DNA of 36,953 bases from Ramlibacter sp. (GCA_028292105.1 JAQGMY010000223.1:1-36953); one strand, 5' to 3'. Positions 27,408-36,054 are shown, counted from the stretch's first letter. Made by a program: numbers and translations. The notes: a model not told the origin generated them from the sequence alone.

Positions 27408-28640
27408 TCACGGGATGGCGACACGGGTGGCGTCGTAGCCGTAGACCCAGTCGTAGCGGTCATTGACCACTTGCCCCTGGGCGTATTCCTTGGCGATGTG
27501 CTGCTCCGCCAGCGCCGGGTCGCTCAGTGCCGGGTGGGTGTTGCGGCCAAGCTGGTCGGTCGAGGCCTGGACGATGCGGGTGGTACGTTCCAGGCGCAGC
27601 GTCTGGTAGCTCTCGAGTCCCGCCTGCAGGTCATCCGCATACGCTTCCAGGCACCGGGCCAGGAGATAGCCGTCCTCGATCGCCATGTTCGCGCCTTGCG
27701 CGAGCAGTGGCAGGGTGGAGTGACAGGCGTCCCCCAGCAAGGTGGCGCGCCCGACGGTCCATTGCGTCAGGGGCTCCCGCACGATCAATGCCCACTTGTA
27801 GGGCGTCGCAATGCCGCGCACCATCGCGTGCACGTCGTCGTTCCAGCCTTCGAAGTCCTTCAGGCACTCTTCAGTGGTTCCGCGCGCGGTCCAGGATTCC
27901 ACCTGCCAGTCATCGCGGTTCACAATCCCGATGAAATTCAGCAGCTCCCCCCGGCGCACGGGGTAATGCACGATGTGGGCACCAGGCCCGAGCCAGAAGA
28001 CCCCGCCCGTGCGGGTGACCGTCGATGGCAGCTGGTCGACGGATACCAGGCCGCGCCAGGCCATGCAGCCGGTGAACTTCGGTCGATCCGCGCCGAACAG
28101 CGCCTGGCGGATGCGCGAGTGCACGCCATCGGCGCCGATGAGGGCATCACCCGAAGCGGCGGCACCCCCTTCGAGCTCCAGCAGCACCTTGTCGCCGTCC
28201 TGCTTGCAGCCGACAGCTTTGCATCCGAGATGAAAGGTGTCCGGCTTGAGGCGCCGGATCGCGGCGACGAGCGCCTCGTGCAGGTCCGCCCGGTGCAAAG
28301 TGAAATATGGAGCACCATAGCGCTCGACGGAGGTGGCACCCAGGTCGATCAGCGGCCAGGTCCGTCCGCTGCTCCAGAGACGGATCTCCTTGCCGGTGAT
28401 GTTGGTGCCGATGCGTTCCAAGGCATCGTTCATGCCCAGGTCCTGCAGCAGCCGCGTCCCGTTCGCGGCGATCTGCACCCCTGCCCCGATTTCTCCGAGC
28501 GCACTGGCCTGTTCATAGACCTCGACGTCGAAGCCTTTGCGCAGCAGCGCCAGCGCCGCGGTGAGCCCTCCAAGGCCGCCGCCTGCAATGAGGATACGTC
28601 TGCCTCTGCCGGCCTTCTCTATTCCTTCGCTCGTTTTCAT
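27408..28640 (-). CDS. FAD-dependent aromatic-ring hydroxylase (3-hydroxybenzoate 6-hydroxylase / salicylate hydroxylase type)
   Basis: Single-component flavoprotein monooxygenase, 410 aa. FAD motifs are IAGGGLGGL (G20-G25), the ALIGADGVHSRIR DG motif (D171-G172) and LLGDACHSTLPLLAQGANMAIEDG with GD at 303-304. The HSTLPxLAQGANMAIED block is typical of salicylate, 3-hydroxybenzoate and 6-hydroxynicotinate hydroxylases. With a gentisate dioxygenase in the same operon, making gentisate (for example from 3-hydroxybenzoate) is the most economical role (inference). The ATG at 28640 overlaps the upstream Bug gene's stop as ATGA. Confidence 0.88.
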   Translation of the reverse strand: MKTSEGIEKAGRGRRILIAGGGLGGLTAALALLRKGFDVEVYEQASALGEIGAGVQIAANGTRLLQDLGMNDALERIGTNITGKEIRLWSSGRTWPLIDLGATSVERYGAPYFTLHRADLHEALVAAIRRLKPDTFHLGCKAVGCKQDGDKVLLELEGGAAASGDALIGADGVHSRIRQALFGADRPKFTGCMAWRGLVSVDQLPSTVTRTGGVFWLGPGAHIVHYPVRRGELLNFIGIVNRDDWQVESWTARGTTEECLKDFEGWNDDVHAMVRGIATPYKWALIVREPLTQWTVGRATLLGDACHSTLPLLAQGANMAIEDGYLLARCLEAYADDLQAGLESYQTLRLERTTRIVQASTDQLGRNTHPALSDPALAEQHIAKEYAQGQVVNDRYDWVYGYDATRVAIP

Positions 28641-29632
28641 TCCGGCTCCACCCTGGCTTCACGTACCAGCTTCGCCCACTCGTCCCTGTCGTCCTTGAGG
28701 AACTGCGCAAAGGCGGCAGGGGCTAGCGCATGCGGGACGAGTCCACGCTCCGTGAGTTCCTTCTGCAGGGCGGGCGAAAGCATGACCTTCGCCCATGCTG
28801 CGCTTAGCCGGGCAACGACATCGGTCGGCACGCCCGCTGGCGCGAGCAGGCCGGACCATGTGGTCACCTTGTAGCCGCGCACCCCGGATTCGCTCACCGT
28901 CGGGGTATCCGGAAGCAGTGGCACGCGGTGGTCTGAATCCGTCGCCAGCACCTTCAGCTTGCCGCTGCGGATGTGGGGCAGCGTGGGGGAGATGCCGTTG
29001 AACATCAATTGCACCTGGCCGCCGAGGAGGTCCGTCATGGCCGGCGCACTGCCCTTGTAGGGAATGTGGACGAGGTGAATGCCGGCCATGCGCTTCAGCA
29101 GCTCCATGCCGAGGTGTTGGGAGCTGCCGGCCCCCACCGACGCGTAACTGAGCTTGCCAGGATTGCGCCTGGCGTAAGCGAGCAACTCCTTCATGCTGTT
29201 GACCGGTACCGAGGGGTGGGCCACCAGGACGAATGGATGCAGCGCCGCCGAACCGATCGGAACGAAACTGCGCAGCGGGTCGTACGGCAGTTTCTTCATC
29301 AGCGACGCGTTGGCGGTCAGGGCGCTGGACGTGAACAGCAGGGTGTAACCATCAGGGGCGGCACTCGCCACTGCCTCCGTGCCGATCACCGTGGCAGCGC
29401 CGGCCCGGTTGTCGAAGACGATCGGCTGCTTCAATTCGGCTGACAGGTGTGGGCCGACGAGGCGGGCAACGATGTCGGTGCCGCCGCCGGCAGGGAAAGG
29501 GACGACGATGCGCAACGGCCGATCCGGATAGGGCTCGGCGGCCAAAGCGGGCGCTGCCGCCGTCGCGCCGAGCAGGGCGAGCGCCATGCGCCGGCTCATG
29601 CGGGTTGCACGGAAGTCGGGGATCTCGTACAT
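28637..29632 (-). CDS. TctC/Bug-family substrate-binding protein
   Basis: 331 aa. The ATG at 29632 has AGGAGA 7 nt upstream and gives MYEIPDFRATRMSRRMALALL, a signal peptide ending near ALAAE at about residue 32; an internal Met at residue 12 is an alternative start. The mature part has YPDRPLRIVVPFPAGGGTD, FDNRAGAATVIGTEAV, IPYKGSAPAMTDLLGGQV and WSGLLAPAGVP. It sits between gentisate dioxygenase and the ring hydroxylase and shares 4 nt with the latter, so it belongs to the aromatic operon. Confidence 0.93.
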   Translation of the reverse strand: MYEIPDFRATRMSRRMALALLGATAAAPALAAEPYPDRPLRIVVPFPAGGGTDIVARLVGPHLSAELKQPIVFDNRAGAATVIGTEAVASAAPDGYTLLFTSSALTANASLMKKLPYDPLRSFVPIGSAALHPFVLVAHPSVPVNSMKELLAYARRNPGKLSYASVGAGSSQHLGMELLKRMAGIHLVHIPYKGSAPAMTDLLGGQVQLMFNGISPTLPHIRSGKLKVLATDSDHRVPLLPDTPTVSESGVRGYKVTTWSGLLAPAGVPTDVVARLSAAWAKVMLSPALQKELTERGLVPHALAPAAFAQFLKDDRDEWAKLVREARVEPE

Positions 29633-29673
29633 CGTTTGTCTCCTGTGAATTTGATTTGTATGCGCCAGGGTTC

Positions 29674-30639
29674 TCAGCCGATGCGTTCTTGGCGATAGAA
29701 GCCAAGCAGTCGCTGCACCGGCTCGTCGGATACCTCAAGCAACCGGGCGCCTTGATCGGCCGTGAACCGGTGCGTCTTCCAGATCGGCACCGCGATCACG
29801 TCACCGCGCTGGCAGGTGAATGTCTCGCCGTCCACCTCCAGGCTGCCGCTGCCGGTGATCACCGCGAACATGCGCGAGGCGGCATCGCGGCGTGCGGGCA
29901 GCCGCCCTTGCGACGCGAACTGGTGCACGGTGAGTGCGACCGTGCGCATGGATGGCGCCGAGAGGCGCGCGCAGCGCGCCCCCTCCGTCTCACGGGCATC
30001 GGCCAGCAAGCGGTCCTGGTCGGCTGCACTGAAGCGAAACGGCGACACGGCCGGCGTCGATTCGACGGTCTGGAAATGGTCAGGATGCGCTTCGAAGAAC
30101 ATGGACTCGAGGCGGTGAACCAGCGGCACATCGAGGAAGTCGATCCAGTACGCGTCATCCAGGCCGCGGTCGAAGTGGCTGTGCCAGGTCCACCCCGGTG
30201 TGAGGAGGACGTCGCCTGGCACCATCGGCAGTTGCACGCCGTCCACCACCGTGTAGACATCGGCGCCGGCATCGAGCACCAGCCGCAGCGCATTGGGCGT
30301 GTGCCGGTGCGCCGAGGCGTGTTCGCCGGGCCGGAGCATCTGGTAGGCCGCGACCAGGTTCGGCAGTGACGCGTAGTCGTTGTCGCCGACAGGATTGAAC
30401 ATCAGCAGGTTCCGCCGCTCGGCCTGCTCCGTGCTGATCCACCGGGCGGCCAGGTCGATATGCCGCCGCGCCTCCGCGTAGCGCCATTGGCGCGGCGCGA
30501 ACGGCGTGCGCGGCTCCTTCCACAGCGAAGGTCGCGCCTTGTGCCAACCGGCGGTGTAGCACTCGCGATTCAGCACGGGATACAGCTCGTCGAGGCTGCC
30601 GATCGGGTCCAGGGCGCCTGGCATGGTCTGAGTGGGCAT
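29674..30639 (-). CDS. Gentisate 1,2-dioxygenase (bicupin)
   Basis: Opens the ring of gentisate (2,5-dihydroxybenzoate) between C1 and C2 to give maleylpyruvate, using Fe(II). 321 aa, slightly shorter than the usual 340-370. The N-terminal cupin bears H111 and H113 (HRHTPNALRL) and W-H153-S-H155 in TPGWTWHSHFD, the likely iron ligands. The second cupin (about 255-300) has GSGSLEVDGETF and VPIWKTHRF. The block LLMFNPVGDNDYASLPNLVA is characteristic. The ATG at 30639 has AAGGAGAG at good spacing. Salicylate or 1-hydroxy-2-naphthoate dioxygenases are close relatives, so the exact substrate is likely but not proven. Confidence 0.87.
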   Translation of the reverse strand: MPTQTMPGALDPIGSLDELYPVLNRECYTAGWHKARPSLWKEPRTPFAPRQWRYAEARRHIDLAARWISTEQAERRNLLMFNPVGDNDYASLPNLVAAYQMLRPGEHASAHRHTPNALRLVLDAGADVYTVVDGVQLPMVPGDVLLTPGWTWHSHFDRGLDDAYWIDFLDVPLVHRLESMFFEAHPDHFQTVESTPAVSPFRFSAADQDRLLADARETEGARCARLSAPSMRTVALTVHQFASQGRLPARRDAASRMFAVITGSGSLEVDGETFTCQRGDVIAVPIWKTHRFTADQGARLLEVSDEPVQRLLGFYRQERIG

Positions 30640-30652
30640 GGGTCGCTCTCCT

Positions 30653-31537
30653 TCAGCTTGCGCGCACGAATTCGTAGGGCTTCTCGAACACCACGTTGGC
30701 ACCGCGAGTGCCTTGCACCACCTTGATTTCCATCCGGCCGATGTGCTCCACTTCGATCGTCACGACGTCTCCGTCGCGAACCGGCCCGACGCCGGCCGGG
30801 GTTCCGGTGGCGATCAGGTCCCCGGGGTAAAGGGTGGATGCCGAGGATGCGATCGCGACCATCTGCGGGATGTCGACGATCAGGTCCCGGGTATTCGCCT
30901 GCTGCCGAAGCTCGCCGTTCACCCACAGCTTCATGTTGATGTTGGCCGAATCCGGCACCTCATCAGCCGTGACGATCCATGGCCCCACGGGCGTGAACGT
31001 GTCGTACGACTTGCGAAAGACCCGTTCTTCCTTGCCGCGGATGGTCATGTCCAGCAGGCACGCAAAGCCGAAGACGTGCTCCAGAGCCTTGCCGGCGGGG
31101 ATCTGGCGCCCCTCTTTGCCGATGACCAGCGCGATCTCGCACTCGTGATGCACTTCGCGCCCGGCGAGCGCAGGCAGCTCGATGGGATCCGCGGGCCCGC
31201 AGAGCGAGGAGTTCGACTTCAGGAAGTAGCCCTGCACGTTGGCCAATCCGCGGGATGCCATCTCTACCGCGTGGTCGTGATAGTTCACCGGGTAGGCCAT
31301 CAGCTTGTTCGGCCAGGGCACCGGAGTTTGCAGCCGGACCGCCTGCAACGGCACCGAAGCACCGGTCGCCAGGCGCGTGGCGATCGCCGGACGAAAGCTG
31401 TCGAAGTCCCGGATGACCCGGCAGATGTCAGTGGGAGGCCATGCCTGCGGATCGGCGCCGACGATGTCAGTGACGTCGAACACGCGCTCGCCGTCGACGA
31501 TGCCGACGCGTCCCTCGTTGAAGCGAATGAGTTTCAT
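30653..31537 (-). CDS. Fumarylacetoacetate hydrolase family protein (fumaryl/maleylpyruvate hydrolase candidate)
   Basis: 294 aa. An N-terminal domain (1-70) is followed by the FAH catalytic fold with metal ligands E132, E134 (HHECEIALVIG) and D163 (LLDMTIRGKE). KSYDTFTPVGPW, YPGDLIATGTPAGVGP and the C-terminal IEVEHIGRM are typical. In the gentisate pathway such an enzyme cleaves fumarylpyruvate to fumarate and pyruvate, or maleylpyruvate directly. Since no isomerase gene is visible here, either is possible. AGGA precedes the ATG at 31537; a longer upstream frame overlaps the monooxygenase and is rejected. It lies 13 nt before the dioxygenase gene. Confidence 0.9.
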   Translation of the reverse strand: MKLIRFNEGRVGIVDGERVFDVTDIVGADPQAWPPTDICRVIRDFDSFRPAIATRLATGASVPLQAVRLQTPVPWPNKLMAYPVNYHDHAVEMASRGLANVQGYFLKSNSSLCGPADPIELPALAGREVHHECEIALVIGKEGRQIPAGKALEHVFGFACLLDMTIRGKEERVFRKSYDTFTPVGPWIVTADEVPDSANINMKLWVNGELRQQANTRDLIVDIPQMVAIASSASTLYPGDLIATGTPAGVGPVRDGDVVTIEVEHIGRMEIKVVQGTRGANVVFEKPYEFVRAS

Positions 31538-31559
31538 GTGTTGTCCTGGCGTGGGGTGA

Positions 31560-33215
31560 TCAGGTGGGAGCGCGAAAGCCGGCCACCACGTCCCAAATCG
31601 CATTGGCGTCCGCGGGCGGGCTGTCGCCACGCCAGCACACGGTGCCGTCCGGGCGGACGAGTACCAGTGCTTTCTCGTACAGCGCGCGGGCCCGCTCGCC
31701 GACGTCGGCGCGCTTGAACGGGATTCCGCGTTCGACGGCCGTTTGCGCGAGCACCGCCGCTTCCGGCGCACCCGGCAGGGCGACCAGCACGTAGCCGGCG
31801 CCGTCGAACAAGTCCAGTGTCGACTTGCCCGGTTCAAGCCACACGTGGGGCGCGCGGCAACCCGGCCAGGTGGACTGGGTCACGATGCGCGGGTCGTCTG
31901 GTGGTTCGGGCGAACGCTCCGGCACCACCAGGAAGGAGTCGGCGTACCGGTATCCCAGGTGCAGCCCGGCCGTATTGAATTGCTTGGACGTTTGACGCAG
32001 GCGCCGGCCGAACTGCCGGCGCAACTCTTCGGCCGCCGGTGTGTCCGCCTCCAGTCCGGCGGGAGTCACCTTCATCATCGCGTCGATGCGATCGGCATTG
32101 TTGGCGGCCGCGATGGTGTTCCGAACGGCTACTGCCCGGCGTTCCCACTCATAGCTGTCCAGAAGTTGCGGCCCGCCCCAGCCGTGCAGCAATGCCGTGA
32201 GCTTCCAGCCGAGGTCGAACGCATCCGCGATGCCCGTGTTCATCCCGATGCCGCCGGTCGGGCAGAACAGGTGCGCAGAATCGCCGACCAGGAAGACGTT
32301 GCCGTCCCTGAAACGATCGGCCACCGACTGGTGGTGCGACCAGTGCATCACTTGCAGGATCTCGAACGGGAAGTCAGCGCCCATCGCGTCCCGGATCTGT
32401 TCTGACGGGTTGCGTTCGCTGCCTTCGGCCTCGCCGTCCAGCACGTAATTCTGGTAGTTCCAGATCTCTCCGCCGTTGATGTTCGTGAACACCCCGAAAG
32501 CGCCGGGTCGGAAGATGAAGTACAGGTTGGCCCAGCCAGCTGTCGTGGCATGTTCCAGGAATGCCTTGCTGCGAAACAGATAGCTGACGTTGCGACGCAT
32601 CGCGCCGCGGCCGGTGTAAGGAATGTCCAGCGTGCTGCGCACGATGCTGCGACCACCGTCGCAGGCCACCATGAAACGGGATCGCACCTCGCATTCGCGG
32701 CCGCTATCCAGGTCGCGGATCACCGAGGTCACACCGCCGGCGTCCTGCTCAAACGAAAGGAACTCCGTTCCGTACCGCACTTCGGCGATACCCTTTTCCA
32801 CGACCCAGCGCTTGACGATCGGCTCGAGCGCATGCTGGCCGATCTGCACCTTGTAGTAAGGGGTCCATGCCGACTCCGGGACGTCCGTACGCATCTCGCG
32901 GTGCGCCGCCATGTAGTCGTTGGGCGATGCACTGTCGTGCGCGTAGAGAAGCTTGCCGGACAGGCGGGTGGCGAACACGATGCGGTATCCGCGCTCGCGC
33001 GGCAGGCTGCTCCTCACGATCTCGGCGTCGAGCCCCAGGCGCCTGTAGTACTCCATCGAACGCGACCCCAGCAGGGTGGCTCTGGGGTGATCGGTGGGTT
33101 CCGTGCGGGTCTCCACGACCATCGACTTCACGCCTTTGGAGGAAAGGTCCGCCGCCAAGGCGAGTCCGGCCGGCCCGCCCCCGACGATGAGTACGGGTGT
33201 CTCAACTCTCTCCAT
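31560..33215 (-). CDS. MhpA-like FAD-dependent monooxygenase
   Basis: 551 aa of the aromatic hydroxylase class with a C-terminal thioredoxin-like extension (as in phenol hydroxylase and MhpA). FAD motifs are IVGGGPAGLAL (G12-G17), the CDGGRSIVR DG motif (D186-G187) and FLVGDSAHLFCPTGGIGMNTGIADA with GD at 311-312. It is the first gene of the gentisate operon, so it may hydroxylate the primary growth substrate before or in parallel to the second hydroxylase. Substrate unknown. GAAGGA lies upstream of the ATG at 33215, and a candidate promoter with twin palindromes precedes it. Confidence 0.9.
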   Translation of the reverse strand: MERVETPVLIVGGGPAGLALAADLSSKGVKSMVVETRTEPTDHPRATLLGSRSMEYYRRLGLDAEIVRSSLPRERGYRIVFATRLSGKLLYAHDSASPNDYMAAHREMRTDVPESAWTPYYKVQIGQHALEPIVKRWVVEKGIAEVRYGTEFLSFEQDAGGVTSVIRDLDSGRECEVRSRFMVACDGGRSIVRSTLDIPYTGRGAMRRNVSYLFRSKAFLEHATTAGWANLYFIFRPGAFGVFTNINGGEIWNYQNYVLDGEAEGSERNPSEQIRDAMGADFPFEILQVMHWSHHQSVADRFRDGNVFLVGDSAHLFCPTGGIGMNTGIADAFDLGWKLTALLHGWGGPQLLDSYEWERRAVAVRNTIAAANNADRIDAMMKVTPAGLEADTPAAEELRRQFGRRLRQTSKQFNTAGLHLGYRYADSFLVVPERSPEPPDDPRIVTQSTWPGCRAPHVWLEPGKSTLDLFDGAGYVLVALPGAPEAAVLAQTAVERGIPFKRADVGERARALYEKALVLVRPDGTVCWRGDSPPADANAIWDVVAGFRAPT

Positions 33216-33255
33216 TGCTTGCGTGTCCTTCAGTAACTGGGTGGGGCGAGGCCCG

Positions 33256-33284
33256 ACAATAGAACGCGTTCCGCATCTTCAGAA
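33256..33284 (-). promoter_or_regulatory. Candidate promoter of the gentisate operon
   Basis: On the minus strand TTCTGA (33284-33279) and TATTGT (33261-33256) are 17 nt apart, giving a leader of about 34 nt to the ATG at 33215. One operator-like palindrome overlaps the -35 and the other lies between -35 and -10. Confidence 0.45.
33262..33271. promoter_or_regulatory. Operator-like palindrome GAACGCGTTC (site 1)
   Basis: Perfect 10-bp palindrome within AGAACGCGTTCC, inside the spacer of the candidate promoter. Its half-site (AGAACG) is the same as that of site 2, about two helical turns away, so one regulator, presumably the divergent IclR protein, could bind both. Confidence 0.5.
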
Positions 33285-33294
33285 CGGCGTTCTG
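33280..33294. promoter_or_regulatory. Operator-like palindrome CAGAACGGCGTTCTG (site 2)
   Basis: Perfect inverted repeat of CAGAACG and CGTTCTG around a single central G. It overlaps the -35 of the candidate gentisate-operon promoter. The size and G+C-centred symmetry fit an IclR-family operator (family knowledge); binding is not shown. Confidence 0.55.
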
Positions 33295-33385
33295 CAATAC
33301 GAGAATGATATATTGAAATGCTGCGCTCATCGGAAGTTCGGTGCAGTCGCAGCGTTTCCTACCGCGGATCAGAGGGGGTTGCCGA

Positions 33386-34135
33386 ATGGCAGTTGAAGAA
33401 AAGGAAGACCGCGGCGTCGCCACGCTGGAGCGCGCGCTGGCGATCCTCGGCACGTTCGAGTCCAGTCCCAGCCAGTCTCTGGCAGAAATGTCGCGCCGGA
33501 CCGGGCTGTACAAGAGCACCCTGCTGCGCCTGCTGGGGACGCTGGAGAAGTTCGGGTATGTCGGCCAGCAAGCCGATGGCAGCTACCACGTCGGCGTGGC
33601 GGCGCTGCACTTGGGCAGCCTCTACCAGCGTTGGGTCAAGCCGGCGGAACTGATCGACCCCGTGCTCCGCAAGCTGGTGGAACAAACGGGCGAGAGCTCG
33701 TCTTTCAATGTGCAGGAGGGTGACGTGCGGGTGTGCGTGTACCGCGTGGACTCGCCTCAGAAAATCCGCGATCACGTCCGTGTCGGGGACCTGCTGCCAT
33801 TGACGCGTGGAGCCGCCGGGAAGGTGATGCTGGCGTTCGGTGACGAGGCGGGCGAGCCGCGCTGGAAGGAACTGCGCGAAAGCTGTTTCTGCTGCACCAA
33901 GGGCGAGATCGAGGCGGACACGGCGGCAATCGCGGCCCCGGTGTTTGCCGCCGGTGGTGTCCTCGAGGGCGCACTCGCCATCACCGGGCCGGGTTTCCGG
34001 TTCTCTGACGAAAAGGTGGAATCCATGCGGCTGGCCCTGTTGCGGGCCGCGTGCGCACTCAGCCGAGACTTCGGAGGCAGCACCGCAGCACTGGATGCAG
34101 CGGTTCACCGAGCTCAGCTGACGACTTCAGCCTGA
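33386..34135 (+). CDS. IclR-family transcriptional regulator
   Basis: 249 aa from the ATG at 33386, preceded by GAGGGGG; an ATG at 33341 would add 15 residues but lacks a good ribosome-binding site. An N-terminal winged helix-turn-helix (about residues 10-70, SLAEMSRRTGLYKSTLLRLL) and a C-terminal effector-binding domain (about 80-235, with RVGDLLPLTRGAAGKVMLAF) are clear. It is divergent from the aromatic operon across a 170-nt gap with two palindromes, so it most likely controls that operon and itself in response to an aromatic acid (inference). Confidence 0.92.
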   Translation: MAVEEKEDRGVATLERALAILGTFESSPSQSLAEMSRRTGLYKSTLLRLLGTLEKFGYVGQQADGSYHVGVAALHLGSLYQRWVKPAELIDPVLRKLVEQTGESSSFNVQEGDVRVCVYRVDSPQKIRDHVRVGDLLPLTRGAAGKVMLAFGDEAGEPRWKELRESCFCCTKGEIEADTAAIAAPVFAAGGVLEGALAITGPGFRFSDEKVESMRLALLRAACALSRDFGGSTAALDAAVHRAQLTTSA

Positions 34136-34247
34136 GCGGGCGATCGTCGCTGGCGGGCTGCTGAAGTTCATCGTCCGTGCTGGCGCCATGGGTCACGCGG
34201 GGTTTTTCGATGGATGCGGGTTTGCTGGCGCTCGTCCCATCATTTCC

Positions 34248-35234
34248 TCAATCCGCCTTGATCTGCGCGCGCCTGACGATGTCCTTCCAGATCCCCTGTT
34301 CGCGGCCGATGAAGGCGGCGAACTCCGCCGAGGGGCCGCCGCCGCCGACGGCGTTGTCGGTGGCGAAACGCTCGGTGACGGCGCTCGAGCGCAGCGCCTT
34401 GTACGACTCCTCCTGGAGCCGCTTGACGATCTCGGGCGGCGTGCCGGCGGGGGCGAGGATGCCGTACCACTGCGAAGTCTCGAAATCCTTGTAGCCCATC
34501 TCCTGCACGGTAGGCACGTCCGGCAGTGCCGCGATGCGTTCGTGCGTTCCCACCGCGATCGGGCGCAGCTTGCCCGAGCGGATATGGGCGCCCAGCGCCG
34601 GCATCCCGGCCGATGAAGCCTGCGTGCGGCCCGCCAGCAGGTCCGTGAGCTGCGGGCCGGTGCCGCGGTAAGGAATGTGCGTGATGAACATGCCGGTCAC
34701 CAGCTTGAGGTACTCCATCGCCAGGTGGCCCGCGCTCGCGTTGCCGGCGGAGCCGTAACTCAGCTTGCCCGGGTTGGCCTTGGCATAGGCCACGAACTCG
34801 CGGAAATTCTTCGCCGGCACCTCGGGATGGATCACGAACACGTTGGGCACCTTGGCCAGCAAGGTGACGGGGATGAAATCCTTGTTCACGTCGTAGGGCT
34901 GGTGGGCCAGCATGTACGGATTGACCGCCAGCGTGCCGACGTGGCCGAGGATGATGGTGGAGCCGTCGGGCGTCGCCTTCGCCGCTTCGGCCATCGCCAC
35001 CACGCCGGCGCCACCCGGCTTGTTCTCGACGAACACGCTCTGCCCCAGCTGCCTGGTCAGTTCCGCTGCCACCGAGCGCGCCACGATCTCGGAGGTGCCG
35101 CCCGGTGCGAAGGGCACCAGGAAGCGGATCGGCTTGGACGGCCAGGCCGACTGCGCCCGCAGCGCCGGCAGCGCCACGAGGGCGGCGGCACCGACCACCA
35201 GCTGGCGGCGGCGAAGGGAAACGACTGCGCTCAT
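34248..35234 (-). CDS. TctC/Bug-family substrate-binding protein
   Basis: 328 aa from the ATG at 35234 (AAGGAG upstream). A twin-arginine-like n-region (SLRRRQLVVGAAALVAL) leads into a signal peptide ending at about residue 28 (LRAQ). Next come AWPSKPIRFLVPFAPGGTSE, ENKPGGAGVVAMAEAA, IPYRGTGPQLTDLLAGRT and WYGILAPAGTP. It follows the SDR gene by 40 nt on the same strand and converges with iclR; the 112-nt gap to iclR shows no clear terminator. Ligand unknown. Confidence 0.93.
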   Translation of the reverse strand: MSAVVSLRRRQLVVGAAALVALPALRAQSAWPSKPIRFLVPFAPGGTSEIVARSVAAELTRQLGQSVFVENKPGGAGVVAMAEAAKATPDGSTIILGHVGTLAVNPYMLAHQPYDVNKDFIPVTLLAKVPNVFVIHPEVPAKNFREFVAYAKANPGKLSYGSAGNASAGHLAMEYLKLVTGMFITHIPYRGTGPQLTDLLAGRTQASSAGMPALGAHIRSGKLRPIAVGTHERIAALPDVPTVQEMGYKDFETSQWYGILAPAGTPPEIVKRLQEESYKALRSSAVTERFATDNAVGGGGPSAEFAAFIGREQGIWKDIVRRAQIKAD

Positions 35235-35274
35235 TCACGACTCCTTGTCTTGCGAGCAGCTTAGACGCGCGTCT

Positions 35275-36030
35275 TCAGAACTGGTACCGGCGCAAACCCC
35301 CATCGACCGGGATCACGGCGCCGGTGATGTAGCTCGCCCGCGGGGAGGCAAGGAAGACGACCAGGTCGGCCAGTTCCTCCGGTTCGCCGTAGCGGCCGAC
35401 GGGGATCTCGTTCTCCGATTGCCAGGCCCGGTACTCGGGGCTGTAGTTGCGCAGGATCTGTTCGGAGTGGATGCGGCCCGGCGGGATGCAGTTCACCGTC
35501 ACGCCGTTCTTGCCGACCATGCGCGACAGCCCCTTCGCCCAGCTGTGGATGCCCGCCTTGGCGCAGAACGCGCCGTTGATGTGCTCCGGCTCGCTCTTGC
35601 CCGTGATGCAGACGATGCGGCCCCAGCCGCGCTGCACCATGCCGTCGATCAAGGCGTCGGCCAGCTGCCGCGGGCGGTGGAAGTTGAGCGTCATGGCTTC
35701 CTGCCAGGCTTCTTCGCTGACATGCAGCTCCTTGAAGCTGCGCGAGCCGCCGGCGTTGTTGACCAGGATGTCGACCTGGCCGAGCGCGTCGACGGCGGCA
35801 CGGGCCAGATGGCGCGACGCATCTTCTTCGTAGAGGTCGCTTCGGATCAACACCGGACGCGGGCCGCCGGCGACGACGATCTCCTGTTCGAGCTCCTGCA
35901 GCTTGTCCAGGCGGCGCGCCGCCGCGGCAACGCGCACGCCTTCGGCGGCCAGCGCCCGCGCGATGGCGCGGCCGATGCCGACGCTGGCGCCCGTGACCAG
36001 TGCCGTCTTGCCAGTGAGTTTCAAGTCCAT
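35275..36030 (-). CDS. SDR-family protein lacking the catalytic tyrosine
   Basis: 251 aa classical-size short-chain dehydrogenase/reductase. The cofactor motif is TGASVGIG (13-20) and the NNAG motif is at 91-94. The active-site region reads ITGKSEPEHINGAFCAKAG: lysine K158 is present, but the position four before it, where the catalytic Tyr should be, is Ala154, and the upstream Ser position is also not conserved. The C-terminal ASYITGAVIPVDGGL is typical. It may bind NAD(P) without normal SDR chemistry, or belong to a divergent subfamily. CAAAAGGAGACGAGAAC carries a good ribosome-binding site before the ATG. Confidence 0.87.
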   Translation of the reverse strand: MDLKLTGKTALVTGASVGIGRAIARALAAEGVRVAAAARRLDKLQELEQEIVVAGGPRPVLIRSDLYEEDASRHLARAAVDALGQVDILVNNAGGSRSFKELHVSEEAWQEAMTLNFHRPRQLADALIDGMVQRGWGRIVCITGKSEPEHINGAFCAKAGIHSWAKGLSRMVGKNGVTVNCIPPGRIHSEQILRNYSPEYRAWQSENEIPVGRYGEPEELADLVVFLASPRASYITGAVIPVDGGLRRYQF

Positions 36031-36054
36031 GTTCTCGTCTCCTTTTGATTTTCT

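Noticed and set aside
27378-28874. 498-codon plus-strand frame opposite the ring hydroxylase
   Set aside because: Antisense to a gene with all three flavin motifs; no recognisable protein family.
34136-34247. Terminator between iclR and the Bug gene
   Set aside because: No stem of useful length followed by a T-tract could be found in the 112-nt gap.
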